The notes beneath the pieces are model-generated. The model searched no databases. It was given only the letters and a program-made list of their open reading frames with translations, and was not told where the DNA came from. Shown here piece by piece: positions 49,032 to 51,617 of a stretch of DNA of 64,000 nucleotides. Source of the stretch: Siderastrea radians (taxonomy: Eukaryota > Cnidaria > Anthozoa > Scleractinia > Rhizangiidae); assembly GCA_964017195.1 (NCBI GenBank), contig OZ024894.1, positions 32,018,388-32,082,387 of the forward strand, written 5' to 3'. Both the position numbers and the translations under genes were made by a program. How positions within the stretch are numbered: the first letter of the stretch is position 1; every line of letters starts with the position of its first letter.

Positions 49032-49208
49032 TTATTTTATTCAACAGATGCTGACCTCATCTTCGATTTTGACGGTGAGAGGTTCGCCGTTCAACCCATC
49101 CAAGCTCCTGGTGGTGTGATGTACCTCAAATTTACATCCAACTATGTCAACACCAAACCCGGATTTAAAGTAACAGTCAAGAAATACCAAGTACTCGTTG
49201 GAAAATAA
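587..49208 (+). CDS. SVEP1: SVEP1/polydom-like secreted multidomain protein, 34 exons, 5'-partial
   Basis: Extracellular adhesive mosaic protein. Vertebrate SVEP1 (polydom) binds integrin alpha9beta1 and acts in lymphatic and epidermal matrix; a role in the cnidarian is inferred only. Exons: 587-748, 1453-1611, 2163-2339, 2981-3160, 3581-3769, 7135-7401, 8443-8685, 9277-9501, 10023-10252, 13254-13506, 14902-15066, 16108-16269, 16580-16741, 17236-17405, 17962-18141, 18760-19093, 19693-19860, 20831-21045, 22325-22577, 23166-23417, 24992-25105, 26537-26704, 27291-27413, 27770-27892, 28693-28821, 30392-30571, 31177-31350, 32679-32849, 35069-35245, 36318-36491, 38557-38730, 40364-40696, 41278-41469, 49048-49208. 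The summed length (6,539 nt) keeps one frame to the stop at 49206 and every junction codon is sense. The order 3 sushi, 2 HYR, sushi, ephrin-like, 6 EGF, pentraxin is diagnostic of SVEP1. The expected N-terminal signal peptide and vWA domain must lie upstream of base 1. Strict orthology is not proven. Introns shorter than about 1 kb and not listed separately hold nothing I can name. Confidence 0.88.
1453..1611 (+). CDS. SVEP1: SVEP1-like exon: ephrin-receptor-like (GCC2/GCC3) module
   Basis: Phase 1-1 exon of 53 codons with six cysteines. The pattern C-x(n)[10 protein letters not shown]...[11 protein letters not shown] is the Eph-receptor-like cysteine-rich repeat (GCC2_GCC3 type). It precedes the first sushi domain, as in SVEP1. 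Confidence 0.8.
2163..2339 (+). CDS. SVEP1: SVEP1-like exon: sushi/CCP domain 1
   Basis: Phase 1-1 exon of 59 codons holding one complement-control-protein module: the first Cys in VECEQL, then CQFQCNDGY, the third Cys in RTC, the conserved W of EWSG, and the last Cys. Confidence 0.88.
2981..3160 (+). CDS. SVEP1: SVEP1-like exon: sushi/CCP domain 2
   Basis: Phase 1-1 exon of 60 codons. The sushi landmarks are [20 protein letters not shown] and a terminal TTCEG. There are two extra cysteines near the start, as is common in the first sushi block of SVEP1-type proteins. Confidence 0.88.
3581..3769 (+). CDS. SVEP1: SVEP1-like exon: sushi/CCP domain 3
   Basis: Phase 1-1 exon of 63 codons. It shows [21 protein letters not shown] and FPSC, i.e. 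the sushi Cys/Gly/Trp frame. It closes the three-sushi block before the HYR domains. Confidence 0.88.
4381..4460. repeat. Foldback (cruciform) element, ACAATTATCCTGC termini
   Basis: The ends are inverted copies (ACAATTATCCTGC / GCAGGATAATTGT) and an inner pair (GCGGAATTT / ATTCCGC) is also inverted, so the whole 80 bp can fold. The ends resemble those of the foldback at 37057-37168. Confidence 0.65.
5291..5430. repeat. Foldback MITE-like palindrome
   Basis: The left half starts TAATCGC and the right half ends GGCGATTA. Both arms share GGATAAATTTTCA and TATTTTCAAAG in inverted order around a TTGTACAAA centre. No target duplication is clear. Confidence 0.65.
7135..7401 (+). CDS. SVEP1: SVEP1-like exon: HYR domain 1
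   Basis: Phase 1-1 exon of 89 codons encoding a hyalin-repeat domain: PPLITCPSG at the start, [10 protein letters not shown] in the middle, then [18 protein letters not shown], a conserved Cys and a hydrophobic last strand. The HYR fold is immunoglobulin-like and adhesive. Confidence 0.88.
7402..8442 (+). other. Intron 6, nothing recognised
   Basis: About 1 kb of non-coding sequence between the two HYR exons. I see no repeat family or gene in it. Confidence 0.5.
8443..8685 (+). CDS. SVEP1: SVEP1-like exon: HYR domain 2
   Basis: Phase 1-1 exon of 81 codons. It has [38 protein letters not shown] and AECTFIIVV, the same HYR landmarks as the preceding exon. Two HYR domains in tandem followed by a sushi is the SVEP1 arrangement. 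Confidence 0.88.
9277..9501 (+). CDS. SVEP1: SVEP1-like exon: sushi-like domain after HYR pair
   Basis: Phase 1-1 exon of 75 codons. It opens [16 protein letters not shown] and contains [11 protein letters not shown], a [10 protein letters not shown] core and a terminal WPDC. It corresponds to the fourth sushi of SVEP1. The intron before it holds short GCATT repeats near 8760 and a tRNA-like B-box at about 9160-9180. Confidence 0.8.
9780..9822. repeat. (TTA)n microsatellite
   Basis: About 14 ATT/TTA units in the intron after the sushi-like exon. Confidence 0.9.
10023..10252 (+). CDS. SVEP1: SVEP1-like exon: first half of a SEA-like region ending in a tetra-arginine site
   Basis: Phase 1-0 exon of 76 complete codons. 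It encodes [12 protein letters not shown], a helix-like [13 protein letters not shown] segment, [17 protein letters not shown] and then [11 protein letters not shown] at the exon end (RRRR codons 10232-10243). The alternating helix and strand pattern continues into the next exon. RRRR satisfies the proprotein-convertase consensus R-x-[KR]-R. The domain type is inferred by pattern only. Confidence 0.8.
10253..13253 (+). other. Intron 9 (3.0 kb) containing a piggyBac-like MITE
   Basis: It holds the element at 10799-11427. The remaining sequence shows no exon or recognisable family. Short GATGTG-type repeats occur near 12905-12940. Confidence 0.6.
10799..11427. mobile_element. piggyBac-like non-autonomous element, copy 1
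   Basis: It is flanked by TTAA on both sides (10799-10802 and 11424-11427). The inverted ends are CCGTATTCTGCCTGGG and CCCAGGCGAAATAGGG. The interior (about 620 bp) aligns with the copy at 24185-24776, sharing for example the stretch beginning GTGTCAATGACGTGTCTAT. No transposase is encoded. Ends beginning CC[CG]T with TTAA duplications are the piggyBac signature. Confidence 0.8.
13254..13506 (+). CDS. SVEP1: SVEP1-like exon: second half of SEA-like region
   Basis: Phase 0-1 exon, 84 codons plus one base. It starts [16 protein letters not shown], followed by a helix-like [12 protein letters not shown] segment, and ends with [12 protein letters not shown]...RC. I chose the strong donor GTAAGT at 13507 over the weaker GTATTA at 13471, because only the former keeps phase 1 for the next exon. 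Confidence 0.78.
13648..13901. mobile_element. hAT-like foldback MITE (254 bp, 8-bp TSD)
   Basis: The element begins CACAGGCG and ends CGCCTGTG. Long inverted arms (about 115 bp each, sharing CGTACGATTTGAA and CATACAAACCTTT in opposite order) surround a short centre. The flanking 8-mers TAGAAAAC (13640-13647 and 13902-13909) are identical, as expected for a hAT-type insertion. There is no coding capacity. Confidence 0.82.
14181..14573. repeat. Inverted repeat with ~66-bp arms
   Basis: The arms 14181-14246 and 14502-14573 are inverted copies (GGAAACAATGTTGAACTCAA versus TTGAGTTCAATATTGTTTCC), with about 255 bp between them. This is probably another foldback MITE; no clear target duplication. 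Confidence 0.7.
14697..14900. repeat. (TTGA/TTCA)n tetranucleotide array abutting a splice acceptor
   Basis: About 200 bp of ATTC, ATTG and GATG tetramers, ending in the TTGATAG acceptor of the exon at 14902. Two perfect CTGAC branch-point-like pentamers lie at 14835-14839 and 14851-14855. Confidence 0.9.
14902..15066 (+). CDS. SVEP1: SVEP1-like exon: ephrin-receptor-like repeat A
   Basis: Phase 1-1 exon of 55 codons: [19 protein letters not shown], then [21 protein letters not shown]. This is a GCC2/GCC3 module and the first of three in a row. Its acceptor lies directly against the tetranucleotide array. Confidence 0.82.
15180..15225. repeat. (CAGA)n microsatellite
   Basis: About 10 CAGA units followed by CAGT units. 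Confidence 0.95.
15406..15835. repeat. 42-bp minisatellite, 10 copies, with 210-bp higher-order period
   Basis: TTACTAGTGA recurs every 42 bp (starts near 15411, 15453, 15495, 15537, 15579, 15621, 15663, 15705, 15747 and 15789). Variants AAAAACGCC, AAAAGCGCG and AATAACGCC recur in the same order in copies 1-3 and 6-8, giving a five-unit period. As 42 is a multiple of three, frames stay open on both strands; no protein is claimed. Confidence 0.92.
16108..16269 (+). CDS. SVEP1: SVEP1-like exon: ephrin-receptor-like repeat B
   Basis: Phase 1-1 exon of 54 codons: [41 protein letters not shown]. Same GCC2/GCC3 cysteine plan as its two neighbours. Confidence 0.85.
16580..16741 (+). CDS. SVEP1: SVEP1-like exon: ephrin-receptor-like repeat C
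   Basis: Phase 1-1 exon of 54 codons: [41 protein letters not shown]. It is the third and last of the ephrin-like trio before the EGF block. Confidence 0.85.
17236..17405 (+). CDS. SVEP1: SVEP1-like exon: EGF 1 and first half of EGF 2
   Basis: Phase 1-0 exon. EGF 1 is complete ([25 protein letters not shown]). EGF 2 starts [18 protein letters not shown] and is split by the phase-0 intron, finishing in the next exon. Confidence 0.87.
17962..18141 (+). CDS. SVEP1: SVEP1-like exon: second half of EGF 2 and EGF 3
   Basis: Phase 0-0 exon of 60 codons. [17 protein letters not shown] completes EGF 2; [13 protein letters not shown]...[12 protein letters not shown] is EGF 3. Confidence 0.87.
18760..19093 (+). 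CDS. SVEP1: SVEP1-like exon: EGF 4, 5 and 6
   Basis: Phase 0-1 exon, 111 codons plus one base, with three consecutive EGF modules ending [20 protein letters not shown] and [10 protein letters not shown]. Six EGFs before the pentraxin is the same count as in vertebrate SVEP1. Confidence 0.9.
19693..19860 (+). CDS. SVEP1: SVEP1-like exon: pentraxin domain, part 1
   Basis: Phase 1-1 exon of 56 codons. It contains [20 protein letters not shown] and [10 protein letters not shown], the first strands of the pentraxin/concanavalin-like fold. The residue that is Cys in classical pentraxins (FTVC) is Ala here (codon 19788-19790). Confidence 0.85.
20641..20684. repeat. (AT)n microsatellite
   Basis: Alternating AT/TA tract inside the pentraxin intron 19861-20830, which otherwise shows nothing coding. 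Confidence 0.9.
20831..21045 (+). CDS. SVEP1: SVEP1-like exon: pentraxin domain, part 2
   Basis: Phase 1-0 exon. [20 protein letters not shown] matches the pentraxin signature H-x-C-x-[ST]-W-x-[ST] except that Cys is replaced by Ala (codon 20947-20949). This is the partner of the Cys missing in the previous exon. Confidence 0.87.
21735..21825 (-). mobile_element. Dispersed repeat with hammerhead-like core, copy 1 (Penelope-type 3' end candidate)
   Basis: The minus strand reads CTGATGA (21816-21822) and then, after about 20 nt, GAAAC (21791-21795), the order found in hammerhead ribozymes at Penelope-like retroelement ends. A second copy sits at 60505-60603. The family assignment is inference: stem II is imperfect and activity is untested. 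Confidence 0.5.
21849..22000 (+). mobile_element. tRNA-derived SINE (tRNA-like head 21849-21921)
   Basis: The first 73 nt fold as a cloverleaf: 6 of 7 acceptor pairs, D-arm with A-box TAGCTCAGTTGG, and a perfect T-arm ATGGG/TTCGACT/CCCAT. The anticodon loop lacks U33 and has a stem mismatch, so it is not a functional tRNA. A TCTCAGG...TTTTCTCAACTGC tail follows, typical of a SINE body; the 3' limit is approximate. Confidence 0.65.
22325..22577 (+). CDS. SVEP1: SVEP1-like exon: pentraxin domain, part 3
   Basis: Phase 0-1 exon, 84 codons plus one base. [20 protein letters not shown] and [10 protein letters not shown] carry the pentraxin GQEQD calcium-binding motif and the last strands of the fold. 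The calcium ligands look intact although the usual disulfide is absent. Confidence 0.88.
23166..23417 (+). CDS. SVEP1: SVEP1-like exon: WxxW (mucin/CILP-type) domain
   Basis: Phase 1-1 exon of 84 codons with [20 protein letters not shown] at the start, a central YDCQTVDG and eight further cysteines. This is the WxxW domain known from mucins and CILP proteins. A phase 1-1 module is easily shuffled in; it occupies the place where SVEP1 usually has sushi domains. Confidence 0.8.
23418..24991 (+). other. Intron 20 with second piggyBac-like MITE
   Basis: Only the element at 24185-24776 is recognisable. The open frames here do not join to exons. Confidence 0.6.
24185..24776. mobile_element. piggyBac-like non-autonomous element, copy 2
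   Basis: It is bounded by TTAA (24185-24188 and 24773-24776), with ends CCCTATTCTGCCTGGG and CCCAGGCAGAATAGGG as perfect inverted copies. It is collinear with the element at 10799-11427. The interior has G-runs after the left end and C-runs before the right end. Confidence 0.85.
24992..25105 (+). CDS. SVEP1: SVEP1-like exon: EGF 7
   Basis: Phase 1-1 exon of 38 codons with one compact [28 protein letters not shown]. Confidence 0.87.
25588..26336. mobile_element. Long foldback element (~750 bp)
   Basis: The outer arms share ATAGGAAACAT and GAAAGTTGTTT in inverted order. The inner arms share CCTGTGTCTTTGATTTCTAC (near 25668 and 26210), GTTGCTTAACCGC and CTCATTC in inverted order. Together they cover almost the whole span around an about 290-bp centre. 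There are no coding domains. It may be one large foldback or two nested ones. Confidence 0.7.
26537..26704 (+). CDS. SVEP1: SVEP1-like exon: sushi/CCP domain 5
   Basis: Phase 1-1 exon of 56 codons: [42 protein letters not shown]. An isolated sushi between EGF 7 and the calcium-binding EGFs. Confidence 0.87.
27291..27413 (+). CDS. SVEP1: SVEP1-like exon: calcium-binding EGF 1
   Basis: Phase 1-1 exon of 41 codons: [35 protein letters not shown]. It has the cbEGF start D-x-D-E-C and the Asn-hydroxylation consensus C-x-N-x4-F-x-C-x-C. Confidence 0.9.
27770..27892 (+). CDS. SVEP1: SVEP1-like exon: calcium-binding EGF 2
   Basis: Phase 1-1 exon of 41 codons: [35 protein letters not shown], with intact calcium-binding landmarks. 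Confidence 0.9.
28693..28821 (+). CDS. SVEP1: SVEP1-like exon: calcium-binding EGF 3
   Basis: Phase 1-1 exon of 43 codons: [37 protein letters not shown]. The aromatic of the hydroxylation motif is replaced by His. The donor GTTACA is weak. Confidence 0.86.
28822..30391 (+). other. Intron 25, mostly a CTCTA pentanucleotide array
   Basis: The array at 28882-29806 fills two thirds of the intron. A short run of TTAGGG-like units near 30279-30297 is too brief to call telomeric. Confidence 0.8.
28882..29806. repeat. (CTCTA)n pentanucleotide satellite, ~185 units
   Basis: Unbroken 5-bp periodicity with blocks of the variants CTCTG, CTCTA, CTCTT and CTCCA. The phrase CTCTACATTACTCTACTCC occurs twice, 280 bp (56 units) apart, with the same flanking variants, so a 280-bp block was duplicated. 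The long open frame through it is a by-product of the repeat. Confidence 0.96.
30392..30571 (+). CDS. SVEP1: SVEP1-like exon: sushi/CCP domain 6
   Basis: Phase 1-1 exon of 60 codons: [42 protein letters not shown]. First of six consecutive sushi exons. Confidence 0.9.
31177..31350 (+). CDS. SVEP1: SVEP1-like exon: sushi/CCP domain 7
   Basis: Phase 1-1 exon of 58 codons: [41 protein letters not shown]. Confidence 0.9.
31561..31630 (-). tRNA. tRNA-Glu(CUC)-like pseudogene or SINE head
   Basis: Read on the minus strand: acceptor GCTCATG pairs with CGGGAGC at 6 of 7 positions including a G-T wobble. The A-box TGGCTTAGTGGATTAG is good, the anticodon stem CGGC-ATCTCAC-GCCG gives anticodon CTC, and the B-box core is GGTTCGACT. 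The T-stem does not pair well, so a working tRNA is doubtful. A copy broken by drift or a tRNA-derived SINE is the likelier reading. Confidence 0.55.
32679..32849 (+). CDS. SVEP1: SVEP1-like exon: sushi/CCP domain 8
   Basis: Phase 1-1 exon of 57 codons: [40 protein letters not shown]. The donor is GTAAGT. Confidence 0.9.
33220..34140 (+). mobile_element. Penelope-like retroelement relic: RT fragment plus GIY-YIG endonuclease frame
   Basis: At 33230-33345 one frame encodes [20 protein letters not shown] followed by IDGVA, which resembles the Penelope-like reverse-transcriptase segment around FNG..Y.Q.DGVA. It then breaks by deletion and frame change. From 33337 to 34014 a 225-residue frame is intact and ends in a GIY-YIG-type domain: [17 protein letters not shown], then R and an NEH motif, then [11 protein letters not shown] with the conserved Glu. 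A 3' tail at 34085-34125 carries ACCGAAACGTCG. It lies in intron 28 in the same orientation as the host gene. Confidence 0.78.
34172..34326. repeat. Near-perfect 66-bp inverted repeat made of two SINE-like 3' ends
   Basis: The arms 34172-34237 and 34261-34326 differ at only about two positions and surround a 23-nt centre. The centre and arm tips carry the tRNA T-arm sequence GGGTTCGACTCCC (minus strand). The arms resemble the body after the tRNA-like head at 21849, so two SINE tails appear joined head to head. Confidence 0.75.
35069..35245 (+). CDS. SVEP1: SVEP1-like exon: sushi/CCP domain 9
   Basis: Phase 1-1 exon of 59 codons: [43 protein letters not shown]. Confidence 0.9.
35402..35719 (+). 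mobile_element. LINE reverse-transcriptase C-terminal relic
   Basis: A 105-residue open frame contains [20 protein letters not shown] and a following [20 protein letters not shown], the usual C-terminal end of CR1/L2-type non-LTR retrotransposon RT proteins. The upstream RT and endonuclease are missing (5' truncation). A short (TTG)n tract follows at 35766. Host-gene coding is unlikely because no splice sites fit. Confidence 0.6.
35826..36142. mobile_element. Mutator-like foldback MITE (317 bp, 9-bp TSD)
   Basis: The ends CAACCTCGTCCC and GGGACGAGGTTG are perfect inverted copies, and the arms extend about 65 bp (sharing GGCCTTCT, CTCGTT and CCTGGCCAAGGCTGC). The flanks 35817-35825 and 36143-36151 are both ATTATGACA. 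An inner palindrome, ATACTCCACGATTCGTGGAG, lies near 36049. No transposase is present. The 9-bp duplication suggests Mutator type. Confidence 0.82.
36318..36491 (+). CDS. SVEP1: SVEP1-like exon: sushi/CCP domain 10
   Basis: Phase 1-1 exon of 58 codons: [42 protein letters not shown]. Of the overlapping AG pairs at 36316-36319, the first keeps the phase. Confidence 0.89.
36969..37050. repeat. (AT)n microsatellite, ~41 units
   Basis: Uninterrupted dinucleotide tract immediately left of a foldback element. Confidence 0.96.
37057..37168. repeat. Cruciform-forming foldback element
   Basis: The outer arms are CAATTATTCTAC / GTAGAATAATTG. The core is a perfect 16-bp hairpin (ATAACCAACGAGGCGC, 37096-37111; loop GTA; 37115-37130). 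It is similar in design to 4381-4460. Confidence 0.85.
38557..38730 (+). CDS. SVEP1: SVEP1-like exon: sushi/CCP domain 11
   Basis: Phase 1-1 exon of 58 codons: [42 protein letters not shown]. Last sushi before the CUB domains. Confidence 0.9.
38731..40363 (+). other. Intron 31 with ATA tract and SINE-like fragment
   Basis: (ATA)n lies at 39098-39137. On the minus strand at about 39944-40018, TAGGTCAGTGGTTAGAGC looks like a tRNA A-box with an anticodon-like stem but no good T-arm, so it is at best a worn SINE head. Confidence 0.5.
39098..39137. repeat. (ATA)n microsatellite
   Basis: About 13 AAT units. Confidence 0.95.
40364..40696 (+). CDS. SVEP1: SVEP1-like exon: CUB domain 1
   Basis: Phase 1-1 exon of 111 codons, a whole CUB in one exon: [37 protein letters not shown], and [17 protein letters not shown]. 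The calcium-site pattern Y-D-G and the later D-x-S-x(3)-G-F are visible. CUB domains are not part of vertebrate SVEP1. Confidence 0.88.
41278..41469 (+). CDS. SVEP1: SVEP1-like exon: CUB domain 2, first half
   Basis: Phase 1-1 exon of 64 codons: [49 protein letters not shown]. The usual Y-D-G is Y-D-L here. The domain is completed 7.6 kb downstream by the last exon. Confidence 0.84.
41860..42210 (-). pseudogene. Mutator/Kolobok-type transposase relic
   Basis: The minus strand encodes [20 protein letters not shown] and [16 protein letters not shown] (ending at 41929), then after a one-base frame change [16 protein letters not shown] (about 41881-41930). The pairs 'VS.D..W.KRG..S..GHG' and 'C..NH.GSS.SME' are typical of the animal Mutator-like/Kolobok transposase domain. 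The rest of the transposase is gone. This is a dead host-genome transposon. Confidence 0.68.
42815..42935 (+). repeat. C/G-run repeat family, copy 1
   Basis: ATGGTTCAATTTTACCTGTT, followed by CCCCCCCGGG, GGGGGTGGGGAATTG and a 12-G run. An inverted relative is at 47778-47925. The G-runs could form a quadruplex. Confidence 0.7.
43862..44080. repeat. Foldback MITE, AGTTCAGACGCCG ends
   Basis: The left part, GCCCAGTTCAGACGCCGCAC (43867 on), is inverted at the right as TACGGCGTCTGAACTAGGCC. Both continue with inverted ACCTCYCATG and GTACCAA. Interior AT-rich, non-coding. Confidence 0.75.
44398..44445. repeat. GCAGACT short tandem repeat
   Basis: Several imperfect units of TGCAGACTGCAGACYATGCA. 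Short and degenerate. Confidence 0.7.
44728..45038. repeat. Direct repeat pair, ~85-bp units 217 bp apart
   Basis: CAGGTTTATAAACCTACAGA ... CAAATTGCTATCTTAAACAC at 44727-44808 is repeated as CAGGTTTAAAAACCTACTGA ... CAAATTGCAATCTTATAAAC at 44943-45030. Confidence 0.75.
47778..47925 (-). repeat. C/G-run repeat family, copy 2 (inverted)
   Basis: Reverse complement of the 42815 family: GCCCCGGGGGTGGGGAATTG at the left, and GGGGGGCATGGTTACAGGTA with AATTGAACCATGC at the right. It makes the two copies a 5-kb-spaced inverted pair. Confidence 0.7.
48787..48818. repeat. Perfect 32-bp palindrome
   Basis: CTTATTTTACGAATT and its exact reverse complement, separated by two T. Confidence 0.9.
48966..49030 (+). 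repeat. (CTTT)n tract serving as polypyrimidine tract of the last exon
   Basis: About 16 CTTT units end 17 bases before the acceptor TTCAACAG of the terminal exon, in the place of its polypyrimidine tract. Confidence 0.92.
49048..49208 (+). CDS. SVEP1: SVEP1-like terminal exon: CUB domain 2, second half, with stop
   Basis: Enters in phase 1 and encodes [32 protein letters not shown] and [10 protein letters not shown], then TAA at 49206-49208. Spliced to 41278-41469 it rebuilds a complete CUB fold, which supports the long intron. Confidence 0.85.
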
Positions 49209-49317
49209 ATTCCATCCTCCACAAACAAAGGAATCGTATTATTTGACTTAATGGTAAAATGTAAAACTAAAATTAGACTGTTATATTAAAATGATATTGT
49301 TGCATGGGATGGATACG

Positions 49318-49323
49318 AATAAA
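49318..49323 (+). terminator. Candidate polyadenylation signal AATAAA of the SVEP1-like gene
   Basis: AATAAA 110 bases after the stop codon. Another AATAAA overlaps the stop (49204-49209) but is too close to the coding end to be preferred. Confidence 0.5.
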
Positions 49324-49646
49324 CTACTGAAAATTAACTCTGATTAAGATTTTGCGTCATGTTTACCTCATTTAAAATACACTTTCCCTTGGCTATACGT
49401 GTAGTGCAAATACATACAAGATGTCGTGAAGACAGCCTCTTTTCACACCTCATATTAGCTCCGGTGATACTTGGTCCCTGAACAAATTTATGGATCCATT
49501 TCAGAAAAATACAAAAATCTCATTACTCTGCAGCTTGGCTTAAGAAGCAAAAAATCCAACGTCATTTCAAATTTTGGATTTTACGTAATCCACGAAGTTG
49601 TTTTTAAGGTATCTACTCCCAGGGTATACACTAGCATGGATTCGCG

Positions 49647-49872
49647 CGGACTGCGAGCAGTCTCTCTTTTGCTCTAAAATTCCTGCCGGAGGAGCGGCGA
49701 GCAAGCGAGTGCGATATTCGAGCCGCGAGTAGCGTGGGCGGGAGAGCTCACTCTCCCGCCCACACTACTCGCGACTCGCGGCTTCACCGCTCACCGCTCG
49801 AATATCGCGCTCGTGGCTTTGCCGTTCGTCCAGCACGGATTATAGATCAAAAGAGAGACTGCTCGCAGTCTA
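49647..49872. mobile_element. Foldback MITE (226 bp, 9-bp TSD), GC-rich palindrome core
   Basis: The ends GACTGCGAGCAGTCTCTCTT and AAGAGAGACTGCTCGCAGTC are inverted. The core CGGGAGAGCTCACTCTCCCG is flanked by inverted GAGTAGCGTGGGCG / CGCCCACACTACTC. The nine bases GGATTCGCG flank both sides (49638-49646 and 49873-49881). Non-coding; Mutator-like by duplication length. Confidence 0.82.
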
Positions 49873-51522
49873 GGATTCGCGTTTCCTTGGAAGTAATCGC
49901 ATGTCATTTTCGGTCCCTAAAAAGGTGTCGCAATTGTTTCAAATACAAAAGGCAGCACAGATTGTATCACTCCATGTGTAGGGTGCATCATTAAAACTGG
50001 AAGGTGTCACAGTTCCGATTTGTGAGCGGATTTATCACTTTGAACTTCGAAAGAATGCCTTAAAAAGTTTGTAAGTCAATAACCAGGTAGCGCCATTCTT
50101 GACACTATTGTCCTATTGCTAAAGCCAAACTGTGAAACATAACTTAATTTACATAAAAGCTACGTACCTTACTCTTACTTATTTTCGCGCGTACTTAAGG
50201 TGTTTCGATACAGTTTTTCTTGGGACCATACCTAACTTTTAGAATCGGCCCTTAGACAGTCTTCTCCTTGTCAGATCAACGTGAAATTTGCACTACTTGT
50301 TGGTTTTGGATTGGACTTAAGCGGTGGTTTACATTTTGTGAAAATCGATATTTCTACAACAACGATAAACAAAAATCCTCAAAAACGGTAAAATTGAAAT
50401 TTTGCGCTATCCAGATTTCACTTTGAAAAGCAAATAGCAACATCTTAAACTGTGGTGTATGGCAAACAGAATATACAAGAACAAAAAATTCTATCCCGGG
50501 TACGTATGTTTTGAAGTAAATTGCAAAAACATTTTCAACCTTAGTTTTTGCATAGTAATAGTAGATGCACCGAAAAATAACCAATGCTTTGATGAAATGG
50601 CTAGAAAACACTGTCAAAATGTGTCTTTTACTTACTATTTTACGCCGGCCCTAGAAAGTTATGTTGAAACTGGTGTTCGCGATCTCGAGAACGAATTGTT
50701 TTTCTAAGATCATTCGCGTAATAATTTTGTTGTAATTTTTGAATTTGAGCGCTTTTGCGAAAATCTTAAGAACGGCTCCATAGATTTTCAGTTTTTTAAA
50801 ACATTAAACACGCGTCGCATCTTCTCGAAATTTCGCGCGCGCGCGTGTGTGTATTTCGCCTGCCCCACAATCGCCATCGCCAAAATTAGAGACTACTCGC
50901 AGTCTTAGCCTTACACTGTATAGATGCACCTTCTAATTTTCGCGAGTATTTAATTTTTTTGAAATCGGGAAAATCGCGAAAATTAGTACCTGTGAAAATA
51001 AGTAAGACTACGATAGACGTTTTACGAACCTGAAGAAGTAAAGGGTTGCTGAAGGTAATGAAAAACTCAAATTTCCGCTATCAACATAATTTCATTGGCG
51101 CGGTAATGCTGTCACGTGATGGTCCCCCTCCTTCCTTTCCCACCCCTTCCCGTCTTTTCGTTCGGTTCTCCCTTTGTTTTCTTCGCTTTTTTTTTCTCTC
51201 TCTTTCCCCGACCAGAGAGCAGAGAGCCTGTTGCACAGACGGGCGCGGTCAGGGCGCGGTCAGTGGAGTGGGGCGAGACGATTCATTTCAGCGGTTGTCG
51301 CCATTTTTAACATGTCCTTGAATGTATTTTAGGAAACAAAAATTGACAACACACACTGTTACTGTGCGTGCCGAATCTGTGCCAAACTCTTTGAAGAAAA
51401 GTATCAGCGAACGGTTCTGACTTCCCTCCAATACCTCCAACCATAGGTATCTGTGTAACCATTTCAAAATGCTGAATAGTTTGCCCCGGTGTTGTATTTC
51501 TGGTAGCTAAAACAAGGGAGAT

Positions 51523-51530
51523 TTTGGCGC
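51523..51530 (+). promoter_or_regulatory. E2F-like site next to the HERC2 start codon
   Basis: TTTGGCGC fits the E2F consensus TTTSSCGC and lies 7 bases before the start ATG. A single short match; the transcription start is not known. Confidence 0.25.
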
Positions 51531-51536
51531 GGCGCG

Positions 51537-51617
51537 ATGCCGAATCTGACAAACCCTGTGTCCTCGCTTCGTCCTCAACCAAGACTCGACACAAAATGGC
51601 TCAAGACCGACATACAG
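51537..51617 (+). CDS. HERC2: HERC2 exon 1 (start codon)
   Basis: ATG at 51537 in the context GGCGCGATGC; 27 codons, ending in phase 0 before GTGGGG. MPNLTNPVSSLRPQPRLDTK continues with WLKTDIQ, which aligns with the known HERC2 N-terminus and fixes the start. Confidence 0.9.

Larger units (their letters stand above)
41470..49047 (+). other. Intron 33 (7.6 kb), a transposon-filled interruption of CUB 2
   Basis: The longest intron of the gene. Nearly all of it lies between the TTAA-flanked inverted ends at 41763 and 48658. The contents are listed as separate repeats. I found no exon in it. Confidence 0.65.
49324..51536. other. Intergenic region between the SVEP1-like gene and HERC2
   Basis: It holds the MITE at 49647-49872, a TTAAGGTGTTTCGATACAG transposon-end-like sequence at 50195, a short (CG)n(TG)n run near 50836 and an inverted pair CTAATTTTCGCGA (50933 and 50974). 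No conserved coding frame seen. The last few hundred bases should hold the HERC2 promoter and 5' UTR. Confidence 0.55.

Noticed and set aside
50195..50220. TTAAGGTGTTTCGATACAG, resembling a TTAA transposon left end
   Set aside because: No matching inverted right end found downstream.
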